From NCBI GenBank assembly GCA_902768605.1, contig CACXLY010000017.1, positions 1 to 31,566 on the forward strand: 31,566 bases of DNA. The letters are read 5' to 3'. Position numbers and translations under genes: made by a program. This document shows positions 8,383 through 16,214 of this stretch, in pieces. Below the pieces are notes generated by a model that worked only from the letters and a program-made list of their open reading frames with translations, was not told the origin of the DNA and ran no database searches. The stretch comes from an uncultured Bacteroidales bacterium. Its GTDB lineage: Bacteria > Bacteroidota > Bacteroidia > Bacteroidales > Bacteroidaceae. The first letter of the stretch is position 1; the number at the start of each line of letters is the position of its first letter.

Positions 8383-8390
8383 CAAAGTTA
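8383..8390 (-). promoter_or_regulatory. -7 box for the flippase gene
   Basis: On the minus strand this reads TAACTTTG, matching the Bacteroidota -7 element 35 bases before the start codon. No -33 TTTG is found at proper spacing, so the call rests on the -7 box alone. Confidence 0.5.
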
Positions 8391-8408
8391 CGAAATATTC
8401 CGCAATCC

Positions 8409-8442
8409 TTTGTCCTTAATCAAAAATAATTTTGTATTTTTG
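8409..8442 (+). promoter_or_regulatory. Bacteroidota promoter for rhaD
   Basis: TTTG (8409-8412) and TATTTTTG (8435-8442) are 22 bp apart, slightly longer than usual. The upstream in-frame ATG at 8432 falls inside the promoter, so translation should start at 8468. Confidence 0.6.
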
Positions 8443-8467
8443 CATGCGTAACCATTTATTATGTATT

Positions 8468-9271
8468 ATGAACGATGAACTAAAGGCAGTAATTGCCCAG
8501 GTTGCCGAGGTGGCAGGCTATCTCTGGCAGAACGGATGGGCCGAGCGAAACGGCGGCAACATCACCGTCAACATTACGGAACTGGCGGACGATGCTTTGC
8601 GCCGCCTGCCCGCCCTTGCACCCAGCGAGCCCATCGGCAAGAAGCTGCCGCACCTCAAAGGCAAGTACTTCTACGCCAAAGGCACAGGCAAACGGATGCG
8701 CGACCTGGCGCGGAAACCGATGGAAAACGGCGCCATCATCCGCATCTGCGATGACTGCGAGAGCTACGAAATCATAGCCGACGCCCCCATTAAGCCTACG
8801 AGCGAGCTGCCCAGCCATCTCGCCCTGCAGGACTACCTCATCGGGTCGGGCTCCTCATACAAGGCAACGCTCCATACCCACCCAATCGAGCTCGTCGCCC
8901 TGAGTCATATACGGCGGTTTCTCCAACCAGGCGAACTGACGCGCGTGCTGTGGTCGATGATTCCGGAAACGCTGGCGTTCGCCCCGCTCGGCATAGGCAT
9001 CGTGCCCTACACGCTGCCGGGCTCCGTTGAGCTTGCCGACGCCACGCTCGAGCAGATACGCAGCCACGACGTCGTCCTCTGGGAGAAACACGGCACGGTG
9101 GCCGTCGGGACCGACATCATGGACGCATTCGACCAGACCGACGTGCTGTGCAAGGCGGCGAAGATATACCTCGCAGCGCGGACTGCCGGCTGTGAGCCCG
9201 AGGGAATGACCGACAAGGCGATGAAGGAGGTACAGGACGTCTTCCACCTCCCCAAGCAACGCCCCTGCTGA
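8468..9271 (+). CDS. rhaD: Rhamnulose-1-phosphate aldolase
   Basis: This 267-aa class II (zinc) aldolase cleaves L-rhamnulose 1-phosphate to dihydroxyacetone phosphate and L-lactaldehyde. Zinc ligands are visible as HTHPIE (His136, His138) and EKHG (His208), and the catalytic glutamate is in KPTSELPSHL (Glu113). These align with E. coli RhaD Glu117, His141, His143 and His212. The RNGGNIT motif near the N-terminus is also typical. ATG 8468 is chosen because the longer ORF begins within the promoter. The rest of the rhamnose pathway (isomerase, kinase, permease, regulator) is not in the window. Its stop codon abuts the stop of the convergent exonuclease gene. Confidence 0.92.
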   Translation: MNDELKAVIAQVAEVAGYLWQNGWAERNGGNITVNITELADDALRRLPALAPSEPIGKKLPHLKGKYFYAKGTGKRMRDLARKPMENGAIIRICDDCESYEIIADAPIKPTSELPSHLALQDYLIGSGSSYKATLHTHPIELVALSHIRRFLQPGELTRVLWSMIPETLAFAPLGIGIVPYTLPGSVELADATLEQIRSHDVVLWEKHGTVAVGTDIMDAFDQTDVLCKAAKIYLAARTAGCEPEGMTDKAMKEVQDVFHLPKQRPC

Positions 9272-10024
9272 CTACTCCAGTATCAGGGAGACGGGGCAGT
9301 GGTCGCTGCCCATGATGCCATCGCAGATGTCGGCTGACTTCAGGCGCGGCGTCAAGCGCTCCGACACAAGGAAATAGTCGATGCGCCAGCCCACGTTCTT
9401 CTCTCTCGCACGAAAGCGATAGCTCCACCAGCTGTAGCGGTCCCTCGCCTCTGGGTAGAAGAAGCGGAACGTATCCACGAAGCCCGAGCCCAGCAATGCT
9501 GTCATCTTGGCTCGCTCCTCGTCGGTGAAACCCGCATTCATGCGGTTCGTTTTCGGATTCTTCAGGTCGATTTCCTCGTGGGCTACGTTCATGTCGCCGC
9601 ACGCCACGACAGGCTTCTTCTTGTCGAGCGCAAGCAAGTACTCGCGGAACGCGTCCTCCCACTCCATCCGATAGCCGAGGCGCTTCAATCCGTCCTGACT
9701 GTTGGGCGTATAGACGCAGACGAGGAAGTGGTCCTCAAGCTCGAGCGTGATGACTCTCCCCTCATGGTCGTGCTCCTCGATGCCTATGCCGTAGGTCACC
9801 CCAAGGGGCGCCTTTCTCGTGAAGACAGCAGTGCCCGAGTATCCCTTCTTCTCGGCATAGTTCCAGTAAGACGTGTAGCCCGGGAAGGTAAGGTCAAGCT
9901 GTCCGGCTTGCATCTTGGTTTCCTGAAGGCACACAAAGTCTGCGTCGAGCTGAGCAAACACGTCGCTAAAGTTTTTTCCTACAATGGCACGAAGGCCGTT
10001 GACGTTCCAACTGATGTATTTCAT
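9272..10024 (-). CDS. xth: Exodeoxyribonuclease III (AP endonuclease)
   Basis: This 250-aa protein of the exonuclease III/AP endonuclease family acts in base-excision repair, cleaving at abasic sites and degrading DNA 3' to 5'. Diagnostic motifs are WNVNGLRA at the N-terminus, LQETK (metal-binding Glu), CGDMNVAH, WWSYR and the C-terminal GSDHCPV (catalytic Asp-His). The length equals the family norm. The gene is monocistronic with a -7 box at 10048-10055. Its last codon directly abuts rhaD's, leaving no room for a terminator between the two convergent genes. Confidence 0.95.
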   Translation of the reverse strand: MKYISWNVNGLRAIVGKNFSDVFAQLDADFVCLQETKMQAGQLDLTFPGYTSYWNYAEKKGYSGTAVFTRKAPLGVTYGIGIEEHDHEGRVITLELEDHFLVCVYTPNSQDGLKRLGYRMEWEDAFREYLLALDKKKPVVACGDMNVAHEEIDLKNPKTNRMNAGFTDEERAKMTALLGSGFVDTFRFFYPEARDRYSWWSYRFRAREKNVGWRIDYFLVSERLTPRLKSADICDGIMGSDHCPVSLILE

Positions 10025-10047
10025 AGTGATGAATGACTAATTGTGTA

Positions 10048-10055
10048 CAAAGATA
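10048..10055 (-). promoter_or_regulatory. -7 box for the exonuclease III gene
   Basis: The minus strand reads TATCTTTG, an exact match to the Bacteroidota -7 TAnnTTTG, 23 bases before the start codon. A -33 TTTG is not evident. Confidence 0.55.
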
Positions 10056-10099
10056 AGAAATAATTTTTGATTTTTAGTCCTCATTTTTCAATTTATTCG

Positions 10100-10107
10100 T
10101 ATCTTTG
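10100..10107 (+). promoter_or_regulatory. -7 box for the ResB/CcsA operon
   Basis: TATCTTTG lies 19 bases before the ATG at 10127. It is divergent from the box of the exonuclease gene. No well-spaced -33 element is seen. Confidence 0.55.
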
Positions 10108-10126
10108 CGTGAAGTATTGAAGAATT

Positions 10127-11011
10127 ATGCGTAAAACGTGGGGAATGACAGAGGGTTGCCTTGTCTCAGGCGGCTTGATAGCAGCGGGCATGGCATTGCA
10201 GCTGACGGCGGGTCCCGTGCGATGGGAAGCGATGGCCTGGCCCATCAATGGCATCGTCCTGGCCTTGCTGTTGCTCGGCATCATCGCAATGCATCTGCTC
10301 AGGCATCGCATCGCTTTCTTCCGATGGCTTGCCACGTTGCAGGCGGGCATTCCTGCGCTGTTGGCCTGTGCCATGTTGACTGTGCTGATGGGCGTCACGA
10401 GGCAAGTGCCGGCCGGCCATGTGCCGACGGAACCCATCGGCATTACCGACATGCTGTCCTTCTGGCCCTTTGTTCTCTCGTATCTTTGGCTGATGGTGCT
10501 GGTCGGCTCAGTGTGCATGACGCGGCTCCGTCCGTCTTGGAGGAACGTTTCCTTCCTGTTGAATCACCTCGGCCTATTCATTGCGTTGGTGGCCGGCACG
10601 CTTGGGAGCGCCGACATGCAGCAGTTGCTGATGACGACGCAAGAGGGCAAAACCGAATGGCGGGCAGTGGACGAGAGGCACCGCATACATCAGCTGCCCG
10701 TCGCCATCGAGTTGCACGACTTCTTCATTGAGCAGGAGCCTAAGCTCAGCTATGCTTCCGACGTGACGGTCTATACGAAGAGCGGCCTTGCCCTTCGCGA
10801 CACGATTCGCGTCAACAAGCCTTTGGCCGTGCGAGGCTGGAAGATATATCAGTACAGCTACGACGAGGCGCACGGCAACGAGAGCAGTATCAGCGTCTTC
10901 GAGCTCGTGAGGGACCCCTGGCTGCCTTACGTCTATGCCGGCATCTTCATGATGTTGGCGGGCGCAGTGAGTCTGTTCGTAAGTGGTAATTGGTCAAATA
11001 GAAAAAGCTAA
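10127..11011 (+). CDS. ResB-like cytochrome c biogenesis protein
   Basis: This 294-aa membrane protein resembles the ResB/Ccs1 component of system II cytochrome c maturation, which with CcsA delivers and attaches heme to apocytochromes outside the inner membrane. Four or five membrane segments are visible (about 12-30, 40-60, 70-90, 115-135, 145-160), then a periplasmic region containing RVNKPLAVRGWKIYQYSYDE (residues 225-244), a ResB-like feature, and a last membrane segment (about 265-285). It is shorter than Gram-positive ResB but similar to the split form in Bacteroidetes. CcsA follows 52 bases later. The nitrite reductase genes nrfHA, often adjacent in Bacteroides, are not in this window. 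Confidence 0.78.
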   Translation: MRKTWGMTEGCLVSGGLIAAGMALQLTAGPVRWEAMAWPINGIVLALLLLGIIAMHLLRHRIAFFRWLATLQAGIPALLACAMLTVLMGVTRQVPAGHVPTEPIGITDMLSFWPFVLSYLWLMVLVGSVCMTRLRPSWRNVSFLLNHLGLFIALVAGTLGSADMQQLLMTTQEGKTEWRAVDERHRIHQLPVAIELHDFFIEQEPKLSYASDVTVYTKSGLALRDTIRVNKPLAVRGWKIYQYSYDEAHGNESSISVFELVRDPWLPYVYAGIFMMLAGAVSLFVSGNWSNRKS

Positions 11012-11039
11012 TATATAATATAGAAAGCGCCGATTTGTC

Positions 11040-11075
11040 AAATGGTAAATGGTAAATGATTAAATGGTAAATTGG
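11040..11075. repeat. 7-bp tandem repeat (AAATGGT) spanning a start codon
   Basis: Units AAATGGT, AAATGGT, AAATGAT, AAATGGT and AAATTGG run through the spacer after resB, with one extra base before the fourth. The ATG used by ccsA (11064) is itself part of the fourth unit, and other ATGs in the repeat are followed by stops. Confidence 0.8.
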
Positions 11076-11834
11076 AATGACTTATGGCTCTTTGCCCTGC
11101 TCGCCCTGATATGTTGGGCCGCGGGTGCAGTTCTCTCGCTTCGAGGCAGACGTCAGAGGCTCGTCTTCCTGCTGACGGGTTGCGGCCTGCTTGTCTTTGG
11201 AGCATACATAGCCCTGATGTGGCATTCGCTGGAGCGACCGCCTCTGCGCACCATGGGCGAGACGAGGCTTTGGTATTCCTTTTTCCTTCCGTTGGTCGGT
11301 CTGATAACATACAGCCGCTGGCGCTACCGCTGGATACTGCTGTTCAGCACGCTTCTCAGCGCCGTCTTCATCTGCATCAACCTGCTGAAGCCTGAGATTC
11401 ACGACAAGGAGCTGATGCCTGCCCTGCAGAGTCCCTGGTTCGCGCCTCACGTCATTATATATATGTTCGCGTACGCCACGACGGGTGTCGCCGCCTTGAT
11501 GTCCGTGTGGCAACTCTTCCGCAAGGAGAGGGACCTCTCGGCCATCGACAACCTGACGCGCGTCGGCCTGTCGTTCATCACCATCGGCATGCTGTTCGGC
11601 GCGCTGTGGGCAAAGGAGGCGTGGGGCACGTATTGGTCGTGGGACCCGAAGGAGACGTGGGCGGCTGCCACGTGGCTCTGCTACCTCATCTTCCTGCATC
11701 TGCGCAGGGGCCGTCCCGCGAGCGTACGGCCGGCGCTGCTCTGGCAGATACTGTGCTTCCTCTGTCTGCAAATGTGCTGGTGGGGCATCAATTACCTGCC
11801 GTCGGCCCAGGGCGTGAGCGTGCATACTTATTGA
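11064..11834 (+). CDS. ccsA: CcsA/ResC cytochrome c biogenesis protein
   Basis: This 256-aa protein with about eight transmembrane segments is the heme-handling CcsA component of system II cytochrome c biogenesis. The diagnostic tryptophan-rich WWD motif is WGTYWSWDPKETWA at residues 187-200. Candidate heme-ligand histidines flank it in SPWFAPHVIIY and at the C-terminal QGVSVHTY. It pairs with the ResB-like gene upstream. The start codon lies inside a heptamer repeat, so the first few residues may vary between strains. Confidence 0.9.
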   Translation: MVNWNDLWLFALLALICWAAGAVLSLRGRRQRLVFLLTGCGLLVFGAYIALMWHSLERPPLRTMGETRLWYSFFLPLVGLITYSRWRYRWILLFSTLLSAVFICINLLKPEIHDKELMPALQSPWFAPHVIIYMFAYATTGVAALMSVWQLFRKERDLSAIDNLTRVGLSFITIGMLFGALWAKEAWGTYWSWDPKETWAAATWLCYLIFLHLRRGRPASVRPALLWQILCFLCLQMCWWGINYLPSAQGVSVHTY

Positions 11835-11836
11835 AA

Positions 11837-11869
11837 TTAAGAGTTAAGAGTTAAGAGTTAAGAATTAAG
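11837..11869. repeat. 7-bp tandem repeat (TTAAGAG)
   Basis: Four full heptamers (TTAAGAG x3, TTAAGAA) and a partial one fill most of the spacer between ccsA and the barrel gene. Confidence 0.8.
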
Positions 11870-11883
11870 TGGGAAACAGAGAT

Positions 11884-13230
11884 ATGAGAAAGTTTTTGAC
11901 GATATGGGCTGCCGCCATTGCGGTGGCTGCCTCGGCCCAGGAAGCAGGGGCTCCCGACTACGGCGACTTCAGCGTCGATGCGCAAGTCAGTTCGCTCGGC
12001 GAGTTCCGCACAGGCTTGGGCACGCTCCCCGACGGGAGCAAGGCATACAAACTCTCGGTGAACGACCGCGTGCGCCTTGGCTTCGGCTGGGAGCGCAAGA
12101 ATATCAGCATGCGGATTGCTGCCCAGCATTCGGGTGTCTGGTATGGGGGCGGACAGAAGAGCTCGTCGAGCAAGATAGCCCTTCACGAGGCTTGGGCAAA
12201 GATAATGCTTGGCAAGGGCTTCTTCGCACAGCTGGGCCGGCAGGAGCTTGCCTATGACGACGAGCGCCTCTTCGGCAGGCACGACTGGGACGTGGCCGGT
12301 CGCGCCCACGACGCCCTCCGCCTGGGGTGGCGCAACGAACAGCATCAGCTGCATGCCATCGCCAGTTTCAACCAGACGGGCGACATGGTGGACGACGGCC
12401 TCTACGGCACGAACACGCGGGGCAAGAAGCTTTACAAGAACATGCAGGCGCTGTGGTATCGCTTCGGAGCAGACGAGGCGCCCTTCCACATCAGCGGTCT
12501 CTTCTCCAGCCAGGGCGTGAACGATGCCAGGGGCAATGGCATCAACTTCATGCAGACGTTCGGTACGTACATGAACTACGAGCGGAACCGCTTCTTCTTC
12601 GATGCTTCGCTCTACTACCAGATAGGCCGTGACCGTTGGGACAGCGACGTGCGGGCGTTCATGATGAGCGGCAACGTGGGCATGCATTTCACGCCGAAGT
12701 GGCGCGCCTCCATCGGCGACGACTACCTCAGCGGTGGTGACGGCATGCCCGGCACGAACCGCACCTTCAACCTCCTCTACGGCTCCTACCACGAGTTCCT
12801 CGGCTCGATGGACTACTTTGGCAACGGTGTGCTGCCCCTCTACGGCATCAACGACCTCAACATGAAAGCGCTGTTCACGCCCTGTCCGAAGTTCGACCTG
12901 AAGATGGCCTTCCACTGGCTTGCCACGGGCCGACCCATCAACAACTTCCTCAAAGACCCAATCGAGGAGCTTACCGACCCGTCGAAGATAGCCATCATGC
13001 GCCGGTACAACGGCAAGTATCGCTTTGCCAGGAACCTGGGCAGCGAGATCGACGTGGAGGCGAGTTACCGTCCGTGGCAGTACGTCACGTTGCGCGGCGG
13101 CCTCAGCATGATGATAGCCTCGGGGACGCTACAGCTCTTCAAGGGTGAGGATGCCAGCACGTTCCAGAGCTGGGGATGGGTGAGCTTCGACATCAACCCC
13201 ACTATCTTCTCCACCCGTCACCGCAGGTAG
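11884..13230 (+). CDS. Outer-membrane beta-barrel, alginate-export-like
   Basis: This 448-aa exported protein has a signal peptide (MRKFLTIWAAAIAVAASAQ), followed by alternating amphipathic strands rich in Tyr, Trp and Phe typical of an outer-membrane barrel. Features such as FFAQLGRQELAYDDERLFGR and WDVAGRAHDALRLGWRN resemble the alginate-export family (AlgE-like porin) used as a generic annotation in Bacteroidetes. The ATG at 11884 is preferred to the one at 11869 because the signal peptide starts there. The ResB/CcsA genes lie directly upstream with a 49-bp spacer, so it may be co-transcribed. Its substrate is unknown, and alginate itself is not implied. Confidence 0.7.
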   Translation: MRKFLTIWAAAIAVAASAQEAGAPDYGDFSVDAQVSSLGEFRTGLGTLPDGSKAYKLSVNDRVRLGFGWERKNISMRIAAQHSGVWYGGGQKSSSSKIALHEAWAKIMLGKGFFAQLGRQELAYDDERLFGRHDWDVAGRAHDALRLGWRNEQHQLHAIASFNQTGDMVDDGLYGTNTRGKKLYKNMQALWYRFGADEAPFHISGLFSSQGVNDARGNGINFMQTFGTYMNYERNRFFFDASLYYQIGRDRWDSDVRAFMMSGNVGMHFTPKWRASIGDDYLSGGDGMPGTNRTFNLLYGSYHEFLGSMDYFGNGVLPLYGINDLNMKALFTPCPKFDLKMAFHWLATGRPINNFLKDPIEELTDPSKIAIMRRYNGKYRFARNLGSEIDVEASYRPWQYVTLRGGLSMMIASGTLQLFKGEDASTFQSWGWVSFDINPTIFSTRHRR

Positions 13231-13250
13231 AAACTGACCCAAGAGAGAGA

Positions 13251-13274
13251 GGCCCCCTGACCCCCTTTAGGGGG
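13251..13274. repeat. Short palindromic element, intergenic
   Basis: CCCCCT (13261-13266), TT, AGGGGG (13269-13274) form a perfect 6-bp stem, preceded by CCCCCTGA. This is the core of the same palindrome family as copies A-C, here outside a gene and possibly acting as a weak terminator after the barrel gene. Confidence 0.55.
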
Positions 13275-13283
13275 AATTCTACG

Positions 13284-13393
13284 CCACAGCAAGCATCGGC
13301 CAACGCCACAGCAAGGAAGTCGAGTTCCCACAGCAAGGAAAAGCCAACGCCACAGCAAGCGTCAGCCGACGCCTCACGAAGGAGGTTCCCGTC
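13284..13393. repeat. 22-bp tandem array, 5 copies
   Basis: Units start at 13284, 13306, 13328, 13350 and 13372. The core is CCACAGCAAGGAA, the reverse complement of the TTCCTTGCTGTGG core at 137-261 and 23271-23600. The fifth unit (CCTCACGAAGGA) is diverged. An ORF of 220 codons crosses it but has no protein-like features. Confidence 0.88.
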
Positions 13394-13435
13394 CCTCTCG
13401 ACAGAAACAGGAAAGCGCAGAGTGAAATCCCGATT

Positions 13436-13463
13436 CCTCAATCTTCAATCTTCAATTTTCAAT
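13436..13463. repeat. 7-bp tandem repeat (CTTCAAT), 4 units
   Basis: Units CCTCAAT, CTTCAAT, CTTCAAT and TTTCAAT lie upstream of the Dabb gene. The same heptamer occurs at 30600-30634 and inside the sigma factor gene at 22089-22116. Confidence 0.8.
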
Positions 13464-13509
13464 ATAAATCAGTATCATTGCACTCAACTATACATTATAT
13501 ATATATTAT

Positions 13510-13815
13510 ATGGTCAAGCACATCATATTGTGGCGGCTGAGGGAGGACCTCGCGCCGGAAGAGAAACAACACGTGAAGCAGGACATCAAGGCAGGGCTGG
13601 AAGGACTGGCCGGCCGCATACCCGGACTGCTCAGCATCAGGGTGAATGTCGATGGGCGCCTCGACTCGTCGAATGCCGACATCATGCTCGACAGCACCTT
13701 CACCGACGAAGCATCGCTCAAGGCCTACGCCGTGCACCCCGAACACGTCGCCGTGGCCGACGGCAAGGTACGCCCTTACACCAGCCTCCGCACCTGTCTC
13801 GACTTCGAGGTTTAA
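13510..13815 (+). CDS. Dabb family (stress-responsive A/B barrel) protein
   Basis: This 101-aa cytoplasmic protein matches the Dabb (dimeric alpha/beta barrel) family: MVKHIILWRLRE at the start, a helix with EEKQHVKQDIKAGLEGLAGR, and YAVHPEHVAVADGKVRPYT near the end, the conserved HPxH segment. The length is typical (95-105 aa). Members form ferredoxin-like dimers and most have no assigned reaction. It stands alone between repeat-filled spacers. The start codon follows an AT-rich stretch (ATTATATATATATTAT), as in the small gene at 29821. Confidence 0.85.
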   Translation: MVKHIILWRLREDLAPEEKQHVKQDIKAGLEGLAGRIPGLLSIRVNVDGRLDSSNADIMLDSTFTDEASLKAYAVHPEHVAVADGKVRPYTSLRTCLDFEV

Positions 13816-13822
13816 GAAACCC

Positions 13823-13854
13823 CGTCATAACGTCATAACGTTAGAACGTCATGA
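13823..13854. repeat. 8-bp tandem repeat (CGTCATAA), 4 units
   Basis: Units CGTCATAA, CGTCATAA, CGTTAGAA and CGTCATGA follow the Dabb stop codon. They are related to the CGTCATGA repeat at 2663-2694. Confidence 0.75.
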
Positions 13855-13882
13855 GGAAAGAATGAAAGATTCAATCTTTTGG

Positions 13883-14031
13883 AGTTAAAGAAGTTAATGA
13901 AGTTAAAGAAGTTAAAGGACAATACCTTTTGGATGCGGAGCGCCTTCAGTTGCCAATCTGGCTACAAAGCTATCGTCCTTTAACTTCCCAAAGCGAGCAT
14001 AGCGAGCTAACTCCCTTAACTTCTTTAACTT
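13883..14031. repeat. 9-bp tandem repeat with inverted counterpart
   Basis: Four 9-bp units (AGTTAAAGA, AGTTAATGA, AGTTAAAGA, AGTTAAAGG) at 13883-13918 are mirrored by TTTAACTTC and TTAACTTCTTTAACTTC downstream. The innermost arms GAAGTTAAAGGAC (13908-13920) and GTCCTTTAACTTC (13975-13987) are perfect over 13 bp with a 54-base loop. No gene is seen in this spacer and no clear rfbA promoter was found. Confidence 0.75.
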
Positions 14032-14077
14032 CCAAATATCAGTAACACTCGTCTCATCAATTAAAACAACAATAACC

Positions 14078-14986
14078 ATGAAAGGAATTGTACTGGCCGG
14101 CGGCTCAGGCACCCGGCTCTATCCCATCACGAAAGGCATCAGCAAGCAACTCATGCCCATCTACGACAAACCGATGATCTATTACCCTATCAGCGTGTTG
14201 ATGCAGGCTGGCATACGCGATATCCTCATCATCTCCACGCCCTACGACCTGCCCGGCTTTAAGCGCCTGCTGGGCGACGGCAGCGACTACGGCGTGCGTT
14301 TCGTTTACGCCGAGCAGCCCTCACCCGACGGACTGGCACAGGCCTTCACGATAGGGGCCGACTTCATAGGTGACGACTGCGCCTGCCTCGTGCTGGGCGA
14401 CAACATCTTCCAGGGCAACGGCTTCAGTGCCATGCTGAAGGAAGCGGTGCGCACTGCCGAGGAAGAGCAGAAGGCCACCGTTTTCGGCTACTGGGTCAAC
14501 GACCCGGAGCGGTACGGCGTTGCTGAGTTCGACAGGCAGGGCAACTGTCTCTCCATCGAGGAAAAGCCGGAGCATCCGAAGAGCAATTACGCCGTCGTGG
14601 GGCTCTACTTCTATCCCAACAAGGTGGTCGAGGTGGCGAAGAACATCAAGCCAAGCGCCCGCGGAGAGTATGAAATAACAACCGTCAACCAGTGCTTCCT
14701 GGCTGACGGCGAACTGAAAGTGCAAACCCTCGGCAGAGGCTTCGCGTGGCTCGATACGGGCACATTCGATTCCCTCTCCGAAGCCTCCACATACATCGAG
14801 GTGCTCGAGAAGAGGCAGGGCCTCAAGGTGGGTTGCCTGGAAGGCATCGCCTACCGTAAAGGCTGGATCGGCGAGGAGAGGATGCGGCAGTTGGCACAGC
14901 CCATGCTCAAGAACCAGTACGGACAGTACCTGCTCAAGGTCATCGAGGACGTGAAGCGCTTTGGCGCAGCCGGCGACGACCTGTAG
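14078..14986 (+). CDS. rfbA: Glucose-1-phosphate thymidylyltransferase
   Basis: This 302-aa nucleotidyltransferase makes dTDP-glucose from dTTP and glucose 1-phosphate, the first step toward dTDP-L-rhamnose and other dTDP sugars. The nucleotide-binding signature [20 protein letters not shown] is at residues 6-25. [12 protein letters not shown] (sugar-phosphate site), VLGDNIF (metal Asp) and IEEKP follow, and [13 protein letters not shown] near residue 225 is the family tail motif. The usual partners rfbBCD are absent from the window. A convergent gene ends 4 bases after the stop. Confidence 0.96.
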   Translation: MKGIVLAGGSGTRLYPITKGISKQLMPIYDKPMIYYPISVLMQAGIRDILIISTPYDLPGFKRLLGDGSDYGVRFVYAEQPSPDGLAQAFTIGADFIGDDCACLVLGDNIFQGNGFSAMLKEAVRTAEEEQKATVFGYWVNDPERYGVAEFDRQGNCLSIEEKPEHPKSNYAVVGLYFYPNKVVEVAKNIKPSARGEYEITTVNQCFLADGELKVQTLGRGFAWLDTGTFDSLSEASTYIEVLEKRQGLKVGCLEGIAYRKGWIGEERMRQLAQPMLKNQYGQYLLKVIEDVKRFGAAGDDL

Positions 14987-14990
14987 GCCG

Positions 14991-16208
14991 TCAATTACCG
15001 CTGTATGATATGCTGCCCTGCACGGCGGCCTCTGCGCCCTTCGTCAGGGTGCCGCCAATCCTGATGCCGCGAGTGCCGTTGCCTTTGTTCGACACACGAA
15101 TGGTGCCGGCATTGACGATGAGGTTGCGCTTTACCTTTATGCCCGTGCAGTACGAGTCATTCTCTTCCTCATCCTCATAGATGCCGCCAGTGGCACGGAC
15201 GGTAATCAGGGTGGTGCCGGACTCCTGACCCACAATCATGTCGCGGTCCACGGAGATGCCCTTGCTTCCTGCACCCGGAACGGCAATCTCGAACGTACCG
15301 CCCGTGACAATCAGGTCGATGGGGGCCTTGATGCCTTTCGTGGTGGGAGCGCTTGCCGTGATATTGAGCGTGCCTCCGTTGATGAAGGTCATGCCGTTGT
15401 CTTCCTTGTCGGGGTCGGGCGTCACGTCATCGTCGAGCGTCTTTATCTCGACCTGCAGGCCTTCCCCGCCTTGTCCGCTGAGGTTCAGCACTCCACCGTT
15501 CATCTTGAAGTACTGCTCGATGTGCATGGCGTCAGACACGGCCTTGCTGACCGTGATGCTACCCGTGCTCTTCTTCACCTCCATATACTCATTGGTGGCA
15601 ATGCCATGCTTGGTGTTGCCCATCACGGTGAGAGAGCCGCTGCCAGACACTTCGAGGTGTCCCTTGCAATAAAGGGCAGCCTTCTGCACGCCGCCGGCAG
15701 CATCCTCCAGTACGTTCTCGGTGCCGGGGTTCAGGATAAGGTCGACGCGCTTGCCGCACTGGATGTCGATGGCGGCACCTTTGTTGCTCTTCAGGTTCAG
15801 CCCATTCAGGTAGAACTTGCACTTGAGCGGACCCACGTACGTCAGCGAGCCTTGCGTGCTCTGACCTTGCAGGACCAGCTCCAGCTCGCTTTTCGTGTTC
15901 GTGCTCACGATGTTGACGTGGGCGCCGTCTGTCGTATAGGTGACGTTCCTGGCGTGACCCAGGTCAACGGCCGCCGTGTTGCCGTCGAAGGTGACACTGA
16001 TGGTATGCACCACCGTGATGCTGTCAACCTGGCCGACGGAATATGTCGAGTCGGCCACCGTGAACGTTGACGCGTCCTCCGAGAACAGCATCTCGGGGTT
16101 CACGAAACGCGTGCCCGTGCCTTGTTTCCAGACACGAATCTGTTCCTGCGCCAAGAGCGAAGAGCCGGTGACAAGCAGCAGGAAAAGGGTGATATACAGT
16201 TTCTTCAT
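14991..16208 (-). CDS. Cthe_2159-like carbohydrate-binding beta-helix protein
   Basis: This 405-aa secreted protein has a signal peptide (MKKLYITLFLLLVTGSSLLA), a short N-terminal part, then repeated right-handed beta-helix turns (residues about 90-400). Typical turns are NGLNLKSNKGAAIDIQCGKR, LEVSGSGSLTVMGNTKHGIA, INGGTLNITASAPTTKGIKA and RNLIVNAGTIRVSNKGNGTR. This pattern matches the carbohydrate-binding domain family typified by Clostridium Cthe_2159, which binds acidic polysaccharide or cellulose and calcium. The acidic insert TLDDDVTPDPDKEDN may bind cations. It is the last gene of the five-gene operon, 6 bases after the preceding one. The N-terminal VGQVDSITVV segment resembles the LLDKITF segment of that gene. 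Confidence 0.8.
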   Translation of the reverse strand: MKKLYITLFLLLVTGSSLLAQEQIRVWKQGTGTRFVNPEMLFSEDASTFTVADSTYSVGQVDSITVVHTISVTFDGNTAAVDLGHARNVTYTTDGAHVNIVSTNTKSELELVLQGQSTQGSLTYVGPLKCKFYLNGLNLKSNKGAAIDIQCGKRVDLILNPGTENVLEDAAGGVQKAALYCKGHLEVSGSGSLTVMGNTKHGIATNEYMEVKKSTGSITVSKAVSDAMHIEQYFKMNGGVLNLSGQGGEGLQVEIKTLDDDVTPDPDKEDNGMTFINGGTLNITASAPTTKGIKAPIDLIVTGGTFEIAVPGAGSKGISVDRDMIVGQESGTTLITVRATGGIYEDEEENDSYCTGIKVKRNLIVNAGTIRVSNKGNGTRGIRIGGTLTKGAEAAVQGSISYSGN

Positions 16209-16214
16209 ATTCTC

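Noticed and set aside
13176..13838. 220-codon plus-strand ORF across the 22-bp array and Dabb gene
   Set aside because: It is a frame-shadow of the Dabb gene and repeat DNA; its composition is Arg/His rich with no domain features.
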